64,000 bases of DNA from Acholeplasma equirhinis (GTDB lineage: Bacteria; Bacillota_I; Bacilli_A; Acholeplasmatales; Acholeplasmataceae). Under the pieces are notes generated by a model. It ran no database searches. It saw nothing but the letters and a program-made list of their open reading frames with translations, and was not told the DNA's origin. A program made the translations under genes and the position numbers. Position 1 is the stretch's first letter. Every line of letters begins with the position of its first letter. Shown here piece by piece: positions 54,614-63,943 of the stretch. The stretch is taken from positions 44,752-108,751 of the forward strand of contig NZ_JAFIDC010000002.1 of assembly GCF_017052655.1 (NCBI RefSeq), read 5' to 3'.

Positions 54614-55642
54614 ATGAAAAAAGTATTTTTAATGGTGGTAGCATTTGCTGCCATGGTATTAGCAGGATGTAGTGAAGCACCACTTTTAAGTAAGGTAAAT
54701 ATCACCTATATTTCAGAAGGTATGATTGCTTTTGAACAAGAAGTCGATGGTGGAAAATTCTTTTTACCTGAACAAAAATTATCTAAGGAAAATTATGCAT
54801 TTGGTGGATGGTATTTAGATAGTGAATTTATCTATCCAATGGCTTTCAATAGCGGTTCTCAATCAGATTTAACCCTTTATGCTAAATGGATTGAAAACGA
54901 CACTGAGATTTCAGATGAATATTTAACTGAATGGTTAACAAACAATGCTGAATTAATTAATAGTTTAGTTGATTTACAAGGGTTATCTGCATCAGAGATT
55001 TTACACTTAGTTGATCAAGGTCAACAACAAATGATTGCTTCAGTCAACAGATCAGTTGTCATGATTGATATTGTTGGTGGACCATGGGAAGGATCTGGTG
55101 GTTCTGGTGTGATTTATCAAAAGATTGATAACACATACTATGTCTTAACAAACCATCACGTTACAGAAGGTACAATTTCTTCAAACTTTAGAATCACGGT
55201 GTTTAATGGTTCTACAAAGAAGATGTATTCTGGTGTGACTAAAGTTCATGAGCTTTTAGGTAAAGAATTAGCAATTCTTAAATTCACAACAACTGATCAA
55301 TTACCTGTGATTACAATGGCGAATGGTTCGGATATTAAAAAAGGACAATTTGTTTATGCAGTTGGTTCACCTGTTTGGTTTGAAGACATTGTGACTCAAG
55401 GGGTTATCTCTTATGCGAAATTAAACGACTACACAGAAGATGGTTTTGATGCATGGGTGATTATGCATACTGCACCAATTAATCCTGGTAATTCAGGTGG
55501 TGCCTTAATTAATGCTTATGGTCAACTCGTTGGTATTAATGCGTATTCATATCCAATGTATGATGAAGAAACTGACCTCCAACTATACAATTTTGCAATC
55601 CATATTGATGAAGTAAAAACATATATTAATGGTAAAGTGTAA
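54614..55642 (+). CDS. Trypsin-like (HtrA-type) lipoprotein with an InlB repeat
   Basis: 342 residues. Signal peptide with lipobox VLAGC (Cys at about 19), one InlB-B repeat (about 25-95, ending TLYAKW), a linker, then an S1C protease domain. His182 is in TNHHVTEG and the nucleophile Ser294 in NPGNSGGALINAYGQLVGIN. The position of the catalytic Asp reads Glu218 (GKELAILKF, where HtrA has DLAVLK). Activity is thus uncertain. No PDZ domain follows. ATG 54614 follows AGTGAGG; an upstream frame from 54566 runs into dut. It probably acts outside the cell. Confidence 0.82.
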   Translation: MKKVFLMVVAFAAMVLAGCSEAPLLSKVNITYISEGMIAFEQEVDGGKFFLPEQKLSKENYAFGGWYLDSEFIYPMAFNSGSQSDLTLYAKWIENDTEISDEYLTEWLTNNAELINSLVDLQGLSASEILHLVDQGQQQMIASVNRSVVMIDIVGGPWEGSGGSGVIYQKIDNTYYVLTNHHVTEGTISSNFRITVFNGSTKKMYSGVTKVHELLGKELAILKFTTTDQLPVITMANGSDIKKGQFVYAVGSPVWFEDIVTQGVISYAKLNDYTEDGFDAWVIMHTAPINPGNSGGALINAYGQLVGINAYSYPMYDEETDLQLYNFAIHIDEVKTYINGKV

Positions 55643-55658
55643 AAATACTTTATAAGTA

Positions 55659-55799
55659 TTGCAAAAATATATGCCTTGTGATATATTATAGAGGCTGTTA
55701 AATACACATGAGTAATGCTTCCAATGTCAGGTGCTACGTAAGTAGTGGCAAAGGTATGAGTTATTCAGAGGAAAAAAACTAAAATCGGAGGAAAAAATA
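55659..55799 (+). promoter_or_regulatory. rpsB promoter and structured leader
   Basis: TTGCAA (55659-55664), a 17-base spacer, extended -10 TGATATATT (55679-55687). The leader of about 105 bases contains GTGCTACGTAAGTAGTGGC and similar pairable blocks, which suggests an S2 autoregulatory leader, as known for some bacteria. The RNA type is inferred from position. Confidence 0.45.
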
Positions 55800-56765
55800 A
55801 TGGCAGTAGTTTCAATGAAACAATTACTCGAGTCTGGTGTACATTTCGGACACCAAACAAGAAGATGGAATCCTAAAATGGCTCCATACATTTTCACTGC
55901 AAGAAAAGATATTCACATTATCGACTTAAAGAAAACTGCAGTTGAAATCGAAAAATCTTACGCAGCATTATACGACATCGTAGCTGCTGGTGGTAACGTA
56001 TTATTCGTTGGTACCAAAAAACAAGCAACAGAAGCGGTTAGAGAAGAAGCAATCCGTTCAGGTCAATTCTTCGTTGACCACAGATGGTTAGGCGGAACTT
56101 TAACAAACTTCAAGACAATCCGCAAACGTATTAAATTATTACAAGACTTATACGCTCAAGAAGAAGCTGGCGTATGGGCTAAATTACCTAAGAAAGAAGT
56201 TGCAGGTTTATTAAAAACTAGAGCACGCTTAGAAAAATTCTTAGGTGGTATTAAAGATATGCAACGTTTACCACAAGCGTTATACGTTGTAGATCCAAGA
56301 ACTGAAGAAATCGCAGTTTTAGAAGCTCGTAAATTAGGTATTCCAGTATTTGGTATCGTTGATACTAACTGTGACCCTGATTTAGTAGACTACATTATTC
56401 CAGCTAACGATGATGCAATCCGTGCTGTTAAATTAATCACTTGGGTAATGGCTAATGCCGTTATTGAAGCTCAAGGTGGTGTAGTTGAAAAATTTGCTGA
56501 TGAAGAAGATGCAGCTTTCGAAGTGCCAGCTGATGCTGACGTTCGTGGCGAAAGAGACAACAGAAACAAAAATAGAAACTTCAAGAAACCAGAATTTAAG
56601 AAACAAGCTCCACAACAAGAAGCTCCAAAAGCTGAAGCAAAACAAGAAAACCCTGATTTAAATACTTTAAAAGTAGCTGAGTTAAGAGAACTTGCAAAAG
56701 CTAAAGGTATTGCAGGATACGCTGATCTTAAAAAAGCTGAATTAATTGAAGCATTAACTAAGTAA
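55800..56765 (+). CDS. rpsB: 30S ribosomal protein S2 with C-terminal SAP-like extension
   Basis: 321 residues. The S2 core (to about 230) is standard: [66 protein letters not shown]. The extra 90 residues are a charged linker (Asn/Lys/Glu/Ala) and a final helix pair [20 protein letters not shown]...ELIEALTK that resembles a SAP/Rho-N nucleic-acid-binding motif. S2 is usually about 250 residues. GGAGG before the start. Confidence 0.95.
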   Translation: MAVVSMKQLLESGVHFGHQTRRWNPKMAPYIFTARKDIHIIDLKKTAVEIEKSYAALYDIVAAGGNVLFVGTKKQATEAVREEAIRSGQFFVDHRWLGGTLTNFKTIRKRIKLLQDLYAQEEAGVWAKLPKKEVAGLLKTRARLEKFLGGIKDMQRLPQALYVVDPRTEEIAVLEARKLGIPVFGIVDTNCDPDLVDYIIPANDDAIRAVKLITWVMANAVIEAQGGVVEKFADEEDAAFEVPADADVRGERDNRNKNRNFKKPEFKKQAPQQEAPKAEAKQENPDLNTLKVAELRELAKAKGIAGYADLKKAELIEALTK

Positions 56766-56768
56766 TTT

Positions 56769-56800
56769 AAAGGGGATGAATAAATCATCCCTTTATTTTG
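56769..56800 (+). terminator. Terminator or attenuator between rpsB and tsf
   Basis: AAAGGGGATGA pairs with TCATCCCTTT with one bulge, followed by a T-rich run. It would lower tsf transcription from rpsB or end the rpsB transcript; TATAAT at 56820-56825 may restart it for tsf. Confidence 0.7.
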
Positions 56801-56856
56801 AAATAAAATAAAAAAAATGTATAATAAAAATGATGAACTAAAAGGAGAACATAACA

Positions 56857-57741
56857 ATGGTCGTTACAGCCGCTATGGTCAAAGAATTAAGAGATAGAAC
56901 TGGTGCTGGTATGCTTGATTGCAAAAAAGCATTAGAAGAAACTCAAGGTGATGTCGAAAAAGCAATCGACTACCTAAGAGAAAAAGGTATTGCAAAGGCT
57001 GCTAAAAAAGCAGATCGTATTGCAGCAGAAGGTTTAACTAACGTATTAATCAACGGTAATGAAGCAATTTTATTTGAATTAAACTCAGAAACTGACTTCG
57101 TTGCTAAAAATGAAAAATTCCTAGCTTTACTTGAAGAAATTGGACAAATTATTTTAAATTCAAATGCAAAATCAACAGAAGAAGCACTTGCTTTAATAAA
57201 AGATGGTGCAACTGTTGAACAAATGTTATTAACAGCTACTGCAACAATCGGTGAAAAGATTTCTTTACGCCGTGTAGTTAGAGTAACTAAAGAATCAAAC
57301 CAAGGTTTCGGTTCATACAAACACATGGGTGGTAAGATTTCAGTCTTAACAATTACAGCTAAAGAAGATGCTGCAGTTGCTAAAGATGTTGCTATGCACG
57401 TTTGTGTATTCAACCCAAGATTCTTATCAAGAGCAGATGTTGATCAACAAACTGTTGAACATGAAACACATATCATTAAAGAATTAATGGCTCAAGATGC
57501 AAGTTTAGCTGGTAAACCAGAAAAAGTATTAGAAGGTATCTTACAAGGTAAACTTTCTAAGACTTTACAAGAATTTGTTTTACTTGATCAAGCATTCGTA
57601 AAAGATCCTTCAATTAAAGTATCACAATACTTAAAGAATAATTCAAACGACATCATTTCTTATGTAAGATTAGAAGTTGGTGAGGGTATTGAAAAACAAG
57701 AAACTGACTTCGCAGCAGAAGTAATGGCTCAAGTTAAATAA
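56857..57741 (+). CDS. tsf: Translation elongation factor Ts
   Basis: Exchange factor for EF-Tu. 294 residues. Signature [38 protein letters not shown] and [24 protein letters not shown] before the start. The order rpsB-tsf-pyrH-frr is conserved in many bacteria. Confidence 0.98.
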   Translation: MVVTAAMVKELRDRTGAGMLDCKKALEETQGDVEKAIDYLREKGIAKAAKKADRIAAEGLTNVLINGNEAILFELNSETDFVAKNEKFLALLEEIGQIILNSNAKSTEEALALIKDGATVEQMLLTATATIGEKISLRRVVRVTKESNQGFGSYKHMGGKISVLTITAKEDAAVAKDVAMHVCVFNPRFLSRADVDQQTVEHETHIIKELMAQDASLAGKPEKVLEGILQGKLSKTLQEFVLLDQAFVKDPSIKVSQYLKNNSNDIISYVRLEVGEGIEKQETDFAAEVMAQVK

Positions 57742-57769
57742 TTATTCTATTCCTAGGGAGGGACATCAC

Positions 57770-58483
57770 ATGTACCGACGTGTCATACTCAAGCTATCAG
57801 GTGAAGCATTAAAAGGTCAAGGAATTTATGGCATTGATCCAAAAACCGTTAAAGAAATTGCATTAGAAATCAAAGCATTAAGAGACTCAGGTGTCGAAGT
57901 ATGTGTGGTTGTTGGTGCAGGTAACCTTTGGCGTGGTAAAACCGGTGAGGAATTAGGTATGGATCGTGCACAAGCAGACTATATGGGTATGCTTGGAACG
58001 ATTATGAATGGTTTAGCACTTCAAGATGCCTTAGAGGGCGTAGGGGTTGCTACCAGAGTGATGACCGCACTTCCTACAAGCGCAGTTGCAGAACCGTACA
58101 TTAGAAGACGTGCATTAAGACATTTAGAAAAAGGACGTGTCATTATTTTATCAGGAGGTACGGGTTCACCTTACTTCTCAACTGACACAACAGCCGCACT
58201 TCGTGCTGCTGAACTTGCTTGTGATGTCATTCTAATGGCAAAAAATGGTGTCGATGGTGTTTACACTAAAGACCCTAAGAAGTTTGCAGATGCTAAATTA
58301 ATTAAACGCATTACCCATCAAGAAGTTTTAGAACAAAATCTACAAATTATGGATTCCACTGCTGCTTCATTATGTAAAGACAATCATATCGAAATTTTAG
58401 TGTTCAATATGAACATCAAAGGTAATATTGTCCGTGCAGTTATGAAAGAAGATATTGGAACCATCGTATCAAACGGGGTGTAA
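57770..58483 (+). CDS. pyrH: UMP kinase
   Basis: Phosphorylates UMP to UDP. 237 residues. Amino-acid-kinase fold with [47 protein letters not shown] and [18 protein letters not shown] (in parts). AGGGAGGG before the start. Confidence 0.97.
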   Translation: MYRRVILKLSGEALKGQGIYGIDPKTVKEIALEIKALRDSGVEVCVVVGAGNLWRGKTGEELGMDRAQADYMGMLGTIMNGLALQDALEGVGVATRVMTALPTSAVAEPYIRRRALRHLEKGRVIILSGGTGSPYFSTDTTAALRAAELACDVILMAKNGVDGVYTKDPKKFADAKLIKRITHQEVLEQNLQIMDSTAASLCKDNHIEILVFNMNIKGNIVRAVMKEDIGTIVSNGV

Positions 58484-58485
58484 AT

Positions 58486-59040
58486 ATGAATGAACAAGCA
58501 GATATGCTGTTATTAGAAATCGAAGAAAAGATGGAAAAAGCGGTACTCGCTCTTGACCATCAATTCTCAAGCATTCGTACAGGTCGTGCGAATCCAAGTT
58601 TACTTGATCGTATCACAGTGAACTACTATGGTGTTGAAACACCACTTAAGCAAGTGGCTGCAATTTCAGTACCAGAAGCTCAACAACTCTATATCAAACC
58701 ATTTGATAAATCAATATTAAAAGATATTGAACATGCGATTAACACTTCTAGTTTAGAATTACCACCTAGAAATGATGGTGTGGGCATTCGTTTAATGTTA
58801 CCACCTCTTACAGAGGAACGTCGTCGTCAACTTGTAAAAGAAGTTGAAAAACTTTCTGAAACCGGAAAGATTGCAGTCCGTAACGTACGCCGTGATGGTA
58901 ACGATGATTTAAAGAAATTGGGTCTTCCTGAAGATTCTGAAAAAGGCTATTTAGAAGATGTCCAAGCTTTAACTGATAAATATATCAAAGTCATCGACGA
59001 ACACACTAAATCTAAATCTGATGAGCTCTTAACGATTTAA
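58486..59040 (+). CDS. frr: Ribosome recycling factor
   Basis: 184 residues. SIRTGRANPSLLDRITVNYYG, PLKQVAAISVPEAQQL and RDGNDDLKKL are diagnostic. Splits ribosomes after termination together with EF-G. Starts 2 bases after pyrH. Confidence 0.97.
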   Translation: MNEQADMLLLEIEEKMEKAVLALDHQFSSIRTGRANPSLLDRITVNYYGVETPLKQVAAISVPEAQQLYIKPFDKSILKDIEHAINTSSLELPPRNDGVGIRLMLPPLTEERRRQLVKEVEKLSETGKIAVRNVRRDGNDDLKKLGLPEDSEKGYLEDVQALTDKYIKVIDEHTKSKSDELLTI

Positions 59041-59074
59041 TAAAAAAAAGATTAAGAGGAAAGGGGTTTTAAAT

Positions 59075-59299
59075 ATGGCTTCAAGAAGCGGTAAAGGTTA
59101 TTGGTTTGGGACTGATTGGATAGTTTCAATTATTCTATCAATCATTCCAGGTGTTAACTGGTGGTTAGGTGTTATCCACAGAATCGTTAAAAAGAACTAC
59201 TTAGGCGCAGTTGTTTATGTATTCTTCGGATGGATTCTTGGTTTCATTGACTTCATTACAATTCTCCTAGAAAACAAACTTGTATTCTTAGCAGAATAA
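59075..59299 (+). CDS. Small two-helix membrane protein
   Basis: 74 residues, two hydrophobic helices (WIVSIILSIIPGVNWWLGVI and YLGAVVYVFFGWILGFIDFI). It looks loosely like small TM2/Pmp3-type proteins but I cannot assign a family or function. AAGAGGAAAGGGG before ATG 59075 is a strong ribosome binding site, which supports a real gene. Follows frr on the same strand. Confidence 0.7.
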   Translation: MASRSGKGYWFGTDWIVSIILSIIPGVNWWLGVIHRIVKKNYLGAVVYVFFGWILGFIDFITILLENKLVFLAE

Positions 59300-59337
59300 G
59301 TTAAACCAAAAACTTAAGGTTTTATTTGTAAACAATG

Positions 59338-59370
59338 CGTTGGGTATTATACCCAACGTATTTTTTTTTC
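59338..59370 (+). terminator. Terminator after the small membrane protein
   Basis: CGTTGGGTA (59338-59346) pairs with TACCCAACG (59350-59358), then nine T. Ends the rpsB-frr region transcript. Confidence 0.9.
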
Positions 59371-59373
59371 ATG

Positions 59374-59382
59374 TGGTATAAT
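59374..59382 (+). promoter_or_regulatory. Extended -10 of ilvE
   Basis: TG-G-TATAAT at 59374-59382, 25 bases before the chosen start; the right arm of the 13-bp inverted repeat begins on its last base. Confidence 0.55.
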
Positions 59383-59407
59383 TGTTTACAAATTGGGGGT
59401 GGATACT

Positions 59408-60388
59408 ATGGTAGAGGGCTTTAAGTATCATGGAACAAATAAAACTTTCTTTGCTTACTACAAAGATGGTAAATGGGATGAAGGTCGTTTAAGTGATGAT
59501 TTGAATATTCAAATCTCAGCACTTGCGACAGCACTTCAATACGGTCAAAGTATCTTTGAAGGTTTAAAAGCATATCGCGCTAAAGATGGAAGAACCTTAC
59601 TATTTAGGCCGGATCAAAACCATCAAAGAATGATACATTCATGCGAAAGAATGATGATGCCACCAGTTCCAAAGGATTTATTTTTTGATGCAATTAAAAA
59701 AATAGTTGATGCTAACAGAGATTTAATTCCAAGTTATGAATCACGTGGTTCTTTATACATTCGACCGTTTGTGATTGGTATTGAAACAACAATGGGTGTA
59801 CGTCCATCTTCTGAATACTTATTTGGTGTTGTTGCAACACCTGTTGGAAGTTACTTTAAAGATGGTTTTTCTACAATTAGACTACAAACATCTAAATATG
59901 ACCGTGCTGCACCGAATGGACTTGGCAATGTTAAAGCAGGTGCGAATTATGCAGCAAGTCTTTATCCAAAACATCTTGCGAAATTAGATGGCTTTGATGA
60001 CTGTTTGTATCTAGATCCAAAAACACATACAAGAATTGATGAAACTGGAGCGACAAATGTGGTTGCGATTAAAGGTGAAAAATTCATTACGCCTCAATCA
60101 AATTCAGTTTTACCATCGATTACAAATAATACTTTGCAAGTATTAGCTAAAGATTTTTTAAATATGGAAGTTGAAGTTCGTGCAATTGATTTAACTGAAC
60201 TTGCAACCTTTGATGAGCTTGGTGCATGTGGTACAGCTGCTGTCATTACACCTGTCAGTGAAGTCAAACACGAAGAAATTTCTTATAAATTCAAATCATA
60301 TGAAAAATTACATAAATTATTTAAACTTTTACAATCCATACAATATGGTGATATAAAAGAGTCATACGGATGGGTTATTTCGGTATAA
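59408..60388 (+). CDS. ilvE: Branched-chain amino acid aminotransferase
   Basis: PLP class IV aminotransferase, 326 residues. Lys for PLP in NGLGNVKAGANYAASLY, plus ALQYGQSIFEGLKAYR and ETGATNVVAI. It interconverts Leu/Ile/Val and their keto acids. No other branched-chain synthesis gene is in the window, so it may serve breakdown or supply keto acids for branched-chain fatty acids (inference). ATG 59408 has GGGGGTGG before it; a TTG at 59393 is possible. Confidence 0.9.
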   Translation: MVEGFKYHGTNKTFFAYYKDGKWDEGRLSDDLNIQISALATALQYGQSIFEGLKAYRAKDGRTLLFRPDQNHQRMIHSCERMMMPPVPKDLFFDAIKKIVDANRDLIPSYESRGSLYIRPFVIGIETTMGVRPSSEYLFGVVATPVGSYFKDGFSTIRLQTSKYDRAAPNGLGNVKAGANYAASLYPKHLAKLDGFDDCLYLDPKTHTRIDETGATNVVAIKGEKFITPQSNSVLPSITNNTLQVLAKDFLNMEVEVRAIDLTELATFDELGACGTAAVITPVSEVKHEEISYKFKSYEKLHKLFKLLQSIQYGDIKESYGWVISV

Positions 60389-60420
60389 TAAAAGGGGAGC
60401 CTATAAAGAAAGGGACATTC

Positions 60421-61098
60421 ATGAAGCCGCTTAAAAATATACCAGAGCATGTCGCTATCATTTTAGATGGCAATGGCCGTTGGGCTAAATTAAGAGGATT
60501 ACCAAGATCCGTTGGTCACTATCAAGGTGGCTTAAACTTGGTCAAGGTTGCAAATGCTGCAAACGAGATGGGGATTAAAATACTTTCTGTCTATGCATTT
60601 TCAACTGAAAATTGGAAACGACCTCAAGAAGAAGTCGACTACTTAATGACGAAACCAGCTGAGATGTTAAATGAAAATTTAGAAAAATTCAAAACATCTA
60701 CAATTAAAATTCAAATCAAAGGTCGTAAGGACCGAATTCCTAAAGACTTACTAAATGTCTTTAATAAGATTGAAGACTTAACAAAAGACCATACAGGTTT
60801 AATTTTAAATATTTGTTTTGACTATGGTAGTTATTATGAAATGTTAGAAGCGATGAAAAACACCAAAGAATTTACAGAAACTGCTTTTAATAATGAACTG
60901 ATGATTAAAGAAAAAGTCGATTTACTCATTCGCACAGGTGGCGAATATCGTCTGTCGAACTTTATGTTGTGGCAAGCTGCTTACGCAGAACTTTTATTTG
61001 TTAAAAAGTACTGGCCACAATTCGGTAAAAAAGATTTATATAAAGCAATTAAAAATTATACAAAACGTAACCGACGTTTTGGGGGAGTTAAAGCTTGA
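60421..61098 (+). CDS. uppS: Undecaprenyl (polyprenyl) diphosphate synthase
   Basis: Cis-prenyltransferase, 225 residues. Catalytic Asp17 in VAIILDGNGRWAK, then GLPRSVGHYQGG, SVYAFSTENWKRPQ and DLLIRTGGEYRLSNFMLWQAAYAEL (in parts). RTGGE replaces the common RTSGE. In a cell without peptidoglycan the lipid product would carry sugars for glycolipids, lipoglycan or protein glycosylation. ATG 60421 is set by GAAAGGG; the upstream start at 60370 lies in ilvE. Confidence 0.92.
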   Translation: MKPLKNIPEHVAIILDGNGRWAKLRGLPRSVGHYQGGLNLVKVANAANEMGIKILSVYAFSTENWKRPQEEVDYLMTKPAEMLNENLEKFKTSTIKIQIKGRKDRIPKDLLNVFNKIEDLTKDHTGLILNICFDYGSYYEMLEAMKNTKEFTETAFNNELMIKEKVDLLIRTGGEYRLSNFMLWQAAYAELLFVKKYWPQFGKKDLYKAIKNYTKRNRRFGGVKA

Positions 61099-62051
61099 AA
61101 CAAAGAATTATAACCGCACTGATTTTAATCACACTTTTAATTCCGGTTACAGTTATTAACCATCCGATTGCTTTTAATATTTTCCAAGTGCTTGTTTTTG
61201 CATTTGTTATTATTGGTGCATTTGAAATGCTATCCATGTTTGAAAAAGAGAAGAAAATGCATCTTGGTGTCAAAATAACGATTGTTATTCTGACAATCTT
61301 GACTTATATGAACGTTGGTGGTTTAGTAGAACCATTGAATCCAATCACTTTACCAGATTTCCACTTAATTACAATTCGAATTAATCCAGTTGTTGTTATT
61401 GGTGTGGTCACTTTAACACTTTTAGCCATGATGGTATTCGTCGATGAGTTTACAGGAGCTGATATTGGTAAAGCTTTAACCATCATTAACTATGTTGGTT
61501 TAGGTGCAGCATCGATTGTACTCCTACGTTTCTTAGGGGTTAGATTTATTGTTTACGTTCTATTAATTTCAACGACAACGGATATCTTTGCATATTTCTT
61601 TGGTATGGCATTTGGAAAACATAAATTGGCTCCAAGAATTAGTCCAAAGAAATCTTGGGAAGGTGCAATTGCAGGTACTGTCTTTGGTACATTAATTGCA
61701 GCAGCATTTGCTATTTACTATGGTGAAATCTTTAGACCGGATGGTATCTTTGGTGAAATTTTAAACCCATCGAACTATCAAACAATCTTCGATAACTTTA
61801 CATCACTTGGTGATCAACCAAGATGGATCCAGGCATTAATTATTTTACCAATTACGCTACTTGGTTCTGTATCCGCACAAATTGGTGATTTAGTCGCATC
61901 TAAATTTAAGCGTACATATCAAATTAAAGATTTTGGTAATATTATGCCAGGACACGGTGGTGTGCTTGACAGATTTGATTCATTCTTATTTATCGGATTA
62001 CTATTCTTAAGTATCTTTATCATAATCACACAAGCTTATCCACTTGCATAA
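61095..62051 (+). CDS. cdsA: Phosphatidate cytidylyltransferase
   Basis: Makes CDP-diacylglycerol for phospholipid synthesis. 318 residues, about eight membrane helices and the C-terminal signature GSVSAQIGDLVASKFKRTYQIKDFGNIMPGHGGVLDRFDS (in parts). Start TTG 61095 overlaps the uppS stop (TTGA) and has GGGGGAG 7 bases before. The order uppS-cdsA-rseP is conserved in many bacteria. Confidence 0.94.
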   Translation: MKQRIITALILITLLIPVTVINHPIAFNIFQVLVFAFVIIGAFEMLSMFEKEKKMHLGVKITIVILTILTYMNVGGLVEPLNPITLPDFHLITIRINPVVVIGVVTLTLLAMMVFVDEFTGADIGKALTIINYVGLGAASIVLLRFLGVRFIVYVLLISTTTDIFAYFFGMAFGKHKLAPRISPKKSWEGAIAGTVFGTLIAAAFAIYYGEIFRPDGIFGEILNPSNYQTIFDNFTSLGDQPRWIQALIILPITLLGSVSAQIGDLVASKFKRTYQIKDFGNIMPGHGGVLDRFDSFLFIGLLFLSIFIIITQAYPLA

Positions 62052-62063
62052 GGAGTTTTATTC

Positions 62064-63608
62064 ATGGAAATTATGTCATTAATCTGGAGTATCTTAGTAT
62101 TCCTCATTGTCTTAACCGCAATTATTACAATTCACGAACTTGGTCATTATTTACTCGCAAAAAGAGCAGGTATCTTAGTACATGAATTTTCAATCGGTAT
62201 GGGACCTGTTTTATATCAAAAGAAAAAAGGTGAATCATTCTATTCTGTTAGAGCAATTCCACTTGGTGGTTATGTTTCAATGTCAGGTGAGAATGGAGAC
62301 CATGCATTAATTAAAGAAGGTCAATATGTTGGACTCAATCTAAATGAAATTGGATTAGTTAAAGAAATCATTTTAGATCAGACAATCCCAAATCCATATA
62401 TTACAGGTGAAGTACTTTCATTTGATTTATATGGTGAAAATTTAGCAGAGTTATTTATTGAATTACGTTGTGATGATGGTGAAGTGCATCGCTTCCAAGT
62501 GATGCGTGATGCAAGATATCGTTATGGCAAGAAAAAAGAAATTCAAATTACACCTGAAGAATCTAGTTTCTCATCCAAATCTTTATGGGATCGTTTCTTA
62601 GTGATCTTCTGTGGACCATTAATGAACTTCTTACTCGCACTCATTATTTTATTTATTGTTGCTCTTGTTCAAGGAAAACCTTTAGAAAATAATATTGTTG
62701 ATACATCATTTAATGATCAATTGTTACCTGGTGACCAAATTGTGGCTATTAATGGTGTAGAAACATCTAACATTCATGAAATTAGAGCAGAGTTAAATAA
62801 AGTCAACTCGAATAAAGTGTTGATGGAAATCTTTAGAGATGGTGCATTATTAGAAGACCCAGTAGAAGTGTATGTTGTTGTTATCATGCAAAACATCGGT
62901 ATTGTGAATACAAGAGATGTTGCAACTAGAGATACTTTAATGATCGGTGGTATTGGTGGTAAAGCAAAAGCTGCAGGTCTTGAGCCTGGCGATGTCATTA
63001 CACATATCAATGGTGTTTCTGTATCCAATTGGGATGAAGTGATTACACTTGCTAGAAATTATAATGCTGCAACGATTGAAATTACTGCAGATAGAGATGG
63101 ACAAACAATTGAAGCATCATATGATGTATTAGATGATATGACATTAAATGCAATTGGTGAAACTAGAATTTCAATCACTATGGGGATTGATTTAGGCAGA
63201 GTATTTGATTTTGTTTATTTATTCACTTATCCAGTAACTCAATTTGCAGATTCAGTTTCACAAATGATTGCAACCCTTGGACTTTTATTTAATCCAAGTA
63301 GTTCAGTTGGTGTTGGTGATCTTGCAGGTCCTGTTGGTATTTTCTCACTTGTCTCTAATGCTGCAAGTGGTGGATTAATGAATTTACTTGTCTTTGTTGC
63401 ATTCTTATCAGTTAATATTGGATTATTTAACTTACTTCCAATCCCAGCCCTTGATGGTGGACGATTAATTTTCTTAGGATATGAAGCAATTACACGTCGT
63501 AAGGTTCCAGCTAAAGTTGAATTATGGGTAAATAACGCATTCTTTTTCTTACTCATGGGACTCTTCATTTATGTAACTTTCAATGATGTTACACGCTTAA
63601 TTCCATAA
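62064..63608 (+). CDS. rseP: Site-2 metalloprotease RseP-like
   Basis: Intramembrane zinc protease. 514 residues: HELGH in the first helix (residues about 23-27), NPA-like PLMNFLLALIIL, two PDZ domains (about 210-260 and 290-345) and the second zinc ligand in LLPIPALDGGRL. Typical relatives have about 420 residues; the segment 75-170 is enlarged. It cuts membrane-bound regulators or signal-peptide remnants. AAGGAG before the start. Confidence 0.93.
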   Translation: MEIMSLIWSILVFLIVLTAIITIHELGHYLLAKRAGILVHEFSIGMGPVLYQKKKGESFYSVRAIPLGGYVSMSGENGDHALIKEGQYVGLNLNEIGLVKEIILDQTIPNPYITGEVLSFDLYGENLAELFIELRCDDGEVHRFQVMRDARYRYGKKKEIQITPEESSFSSKSLWDRFLVIFCGPLMNFLLALIILFIVALVQGKPLENNIVDTSFNDQLLPGDQIVAINGVETSNIHEIRAELNKVNSNKVLMEIFRDGALLEDPVEVYVVVIMQNIGIVNTRDVATRDTLMIGGIGGKAKAAGLEPGDVITHINGVSVSNWDEVITLARNYNAATIEITADRDGQTIEASYDVLDDMTLNAIGETRISITMGIDLGRVFDFVYLFTYPVTQFADSVSQMIATLGLLFNPSSSVGVGDLAGPVGIFSLVSNAASGGLMNLLVFVAFLSVNIGLFNLLPIPALDGGRLIFLGYEAITRRKVPAKVELWVNNAFFFLLMGLFIYVTFNDVTRLIP

Positions 63609-63636
63609 TATATATATAATATAAGGCTAAAATATT

Positions 63637-63672
63637 GAAATCTTGAGAGGTATTCTTGAGATTTCTTTTTTT
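63637..63672 (+). terminator. Terminator of rseP
   Basis: GAAATCT (63637-63643) pairs with AGATTTC (63659-63665), then seven T. Arms can extend partly inward. Confidence 0.7.
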
Positions 63673-63696
63673 ATCTAAAAAATGTTGTAAAAGTTG

Positions 63697-63725
63697 TTGA
63701 CTTATATTTTAACTTGAGATACAAT
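63697..63725 (+). promoter_or_regulatory. rRNA promoter P1
   Basis: TTGACT (63697-63702), a 17-base spacer, TACAAT (63720-63725). About 220 bases upstream of 16S. Confidence 0.8.
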
Positions 63726-63810
63726 GAGAAAGGTCAATCGCGACAGAAACAGTTTACTCAAACCTTATCTTATAGATAAAGGTAAAAATTACAAATTATA
63801 AAAATTGTTG

Positions 63811-63839
63811 TTGACAACATATTGTTATAGTGATAGAAT
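63811..63839 (+). promoter_or_regulatory. rRNA promoter P2
   Basis: TTGACA (63811-63816), a 17-base spacer, TAGAAT (63834-63839) with TG two bases upstream. Tandem with P1. Confidence 0.85.
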
Positions 63840-63843
63840 GAGT

Positions 63844-63943
63844 AAGCGCACTAAGTTTGGAGCGCTTGAAAAGAGTCTTTGAAAACTGAATGATGATGAA
63901 CAAAGAAGCAAAAAACAAATAAGAGCTAAAATCAAACAAAAAC
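63844..63943 (+). promoter_or_regulatory. rRNA leader with processing stem and boxA-like element
   Basis: AAGCGC (63844-63849) can pair with GCGCTT (63862-63867); TCTTTGAAAACTGAA (63876-63890) resembles the boxA antitermination element in Firmicutes rRNA leaders. The whole gap 63609-63943 holds only the rseP terminator, the two promoters and this leader; no gene is seen. Confidence 0.6.

Larger units (their letters stand above)
59324..59393. repeat. 13-bp inverted repeat flanking terminator and ilvE promoter
   Basis: ATTTGTAAACAAT (59324-59336) and ATTGTTTACAAAT (59381-59393) are perfect inverted copies. Between them lie a terminator hairpin CGTTGGGTA/TACCCAACG (59338-59358) with a T run and the extended -10 TGGTATAAT (59374-59382) of ilvE. 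The arms could be two operator sites or one large stem. Confidence 0.6.

Noticed and set aside
56471..56857. Antisense frames opposite rpsB and tsf
   Set aside because: Low-complexity reverse reading of the Ala/Lys/Glu-rich S2 tail; no start signals.
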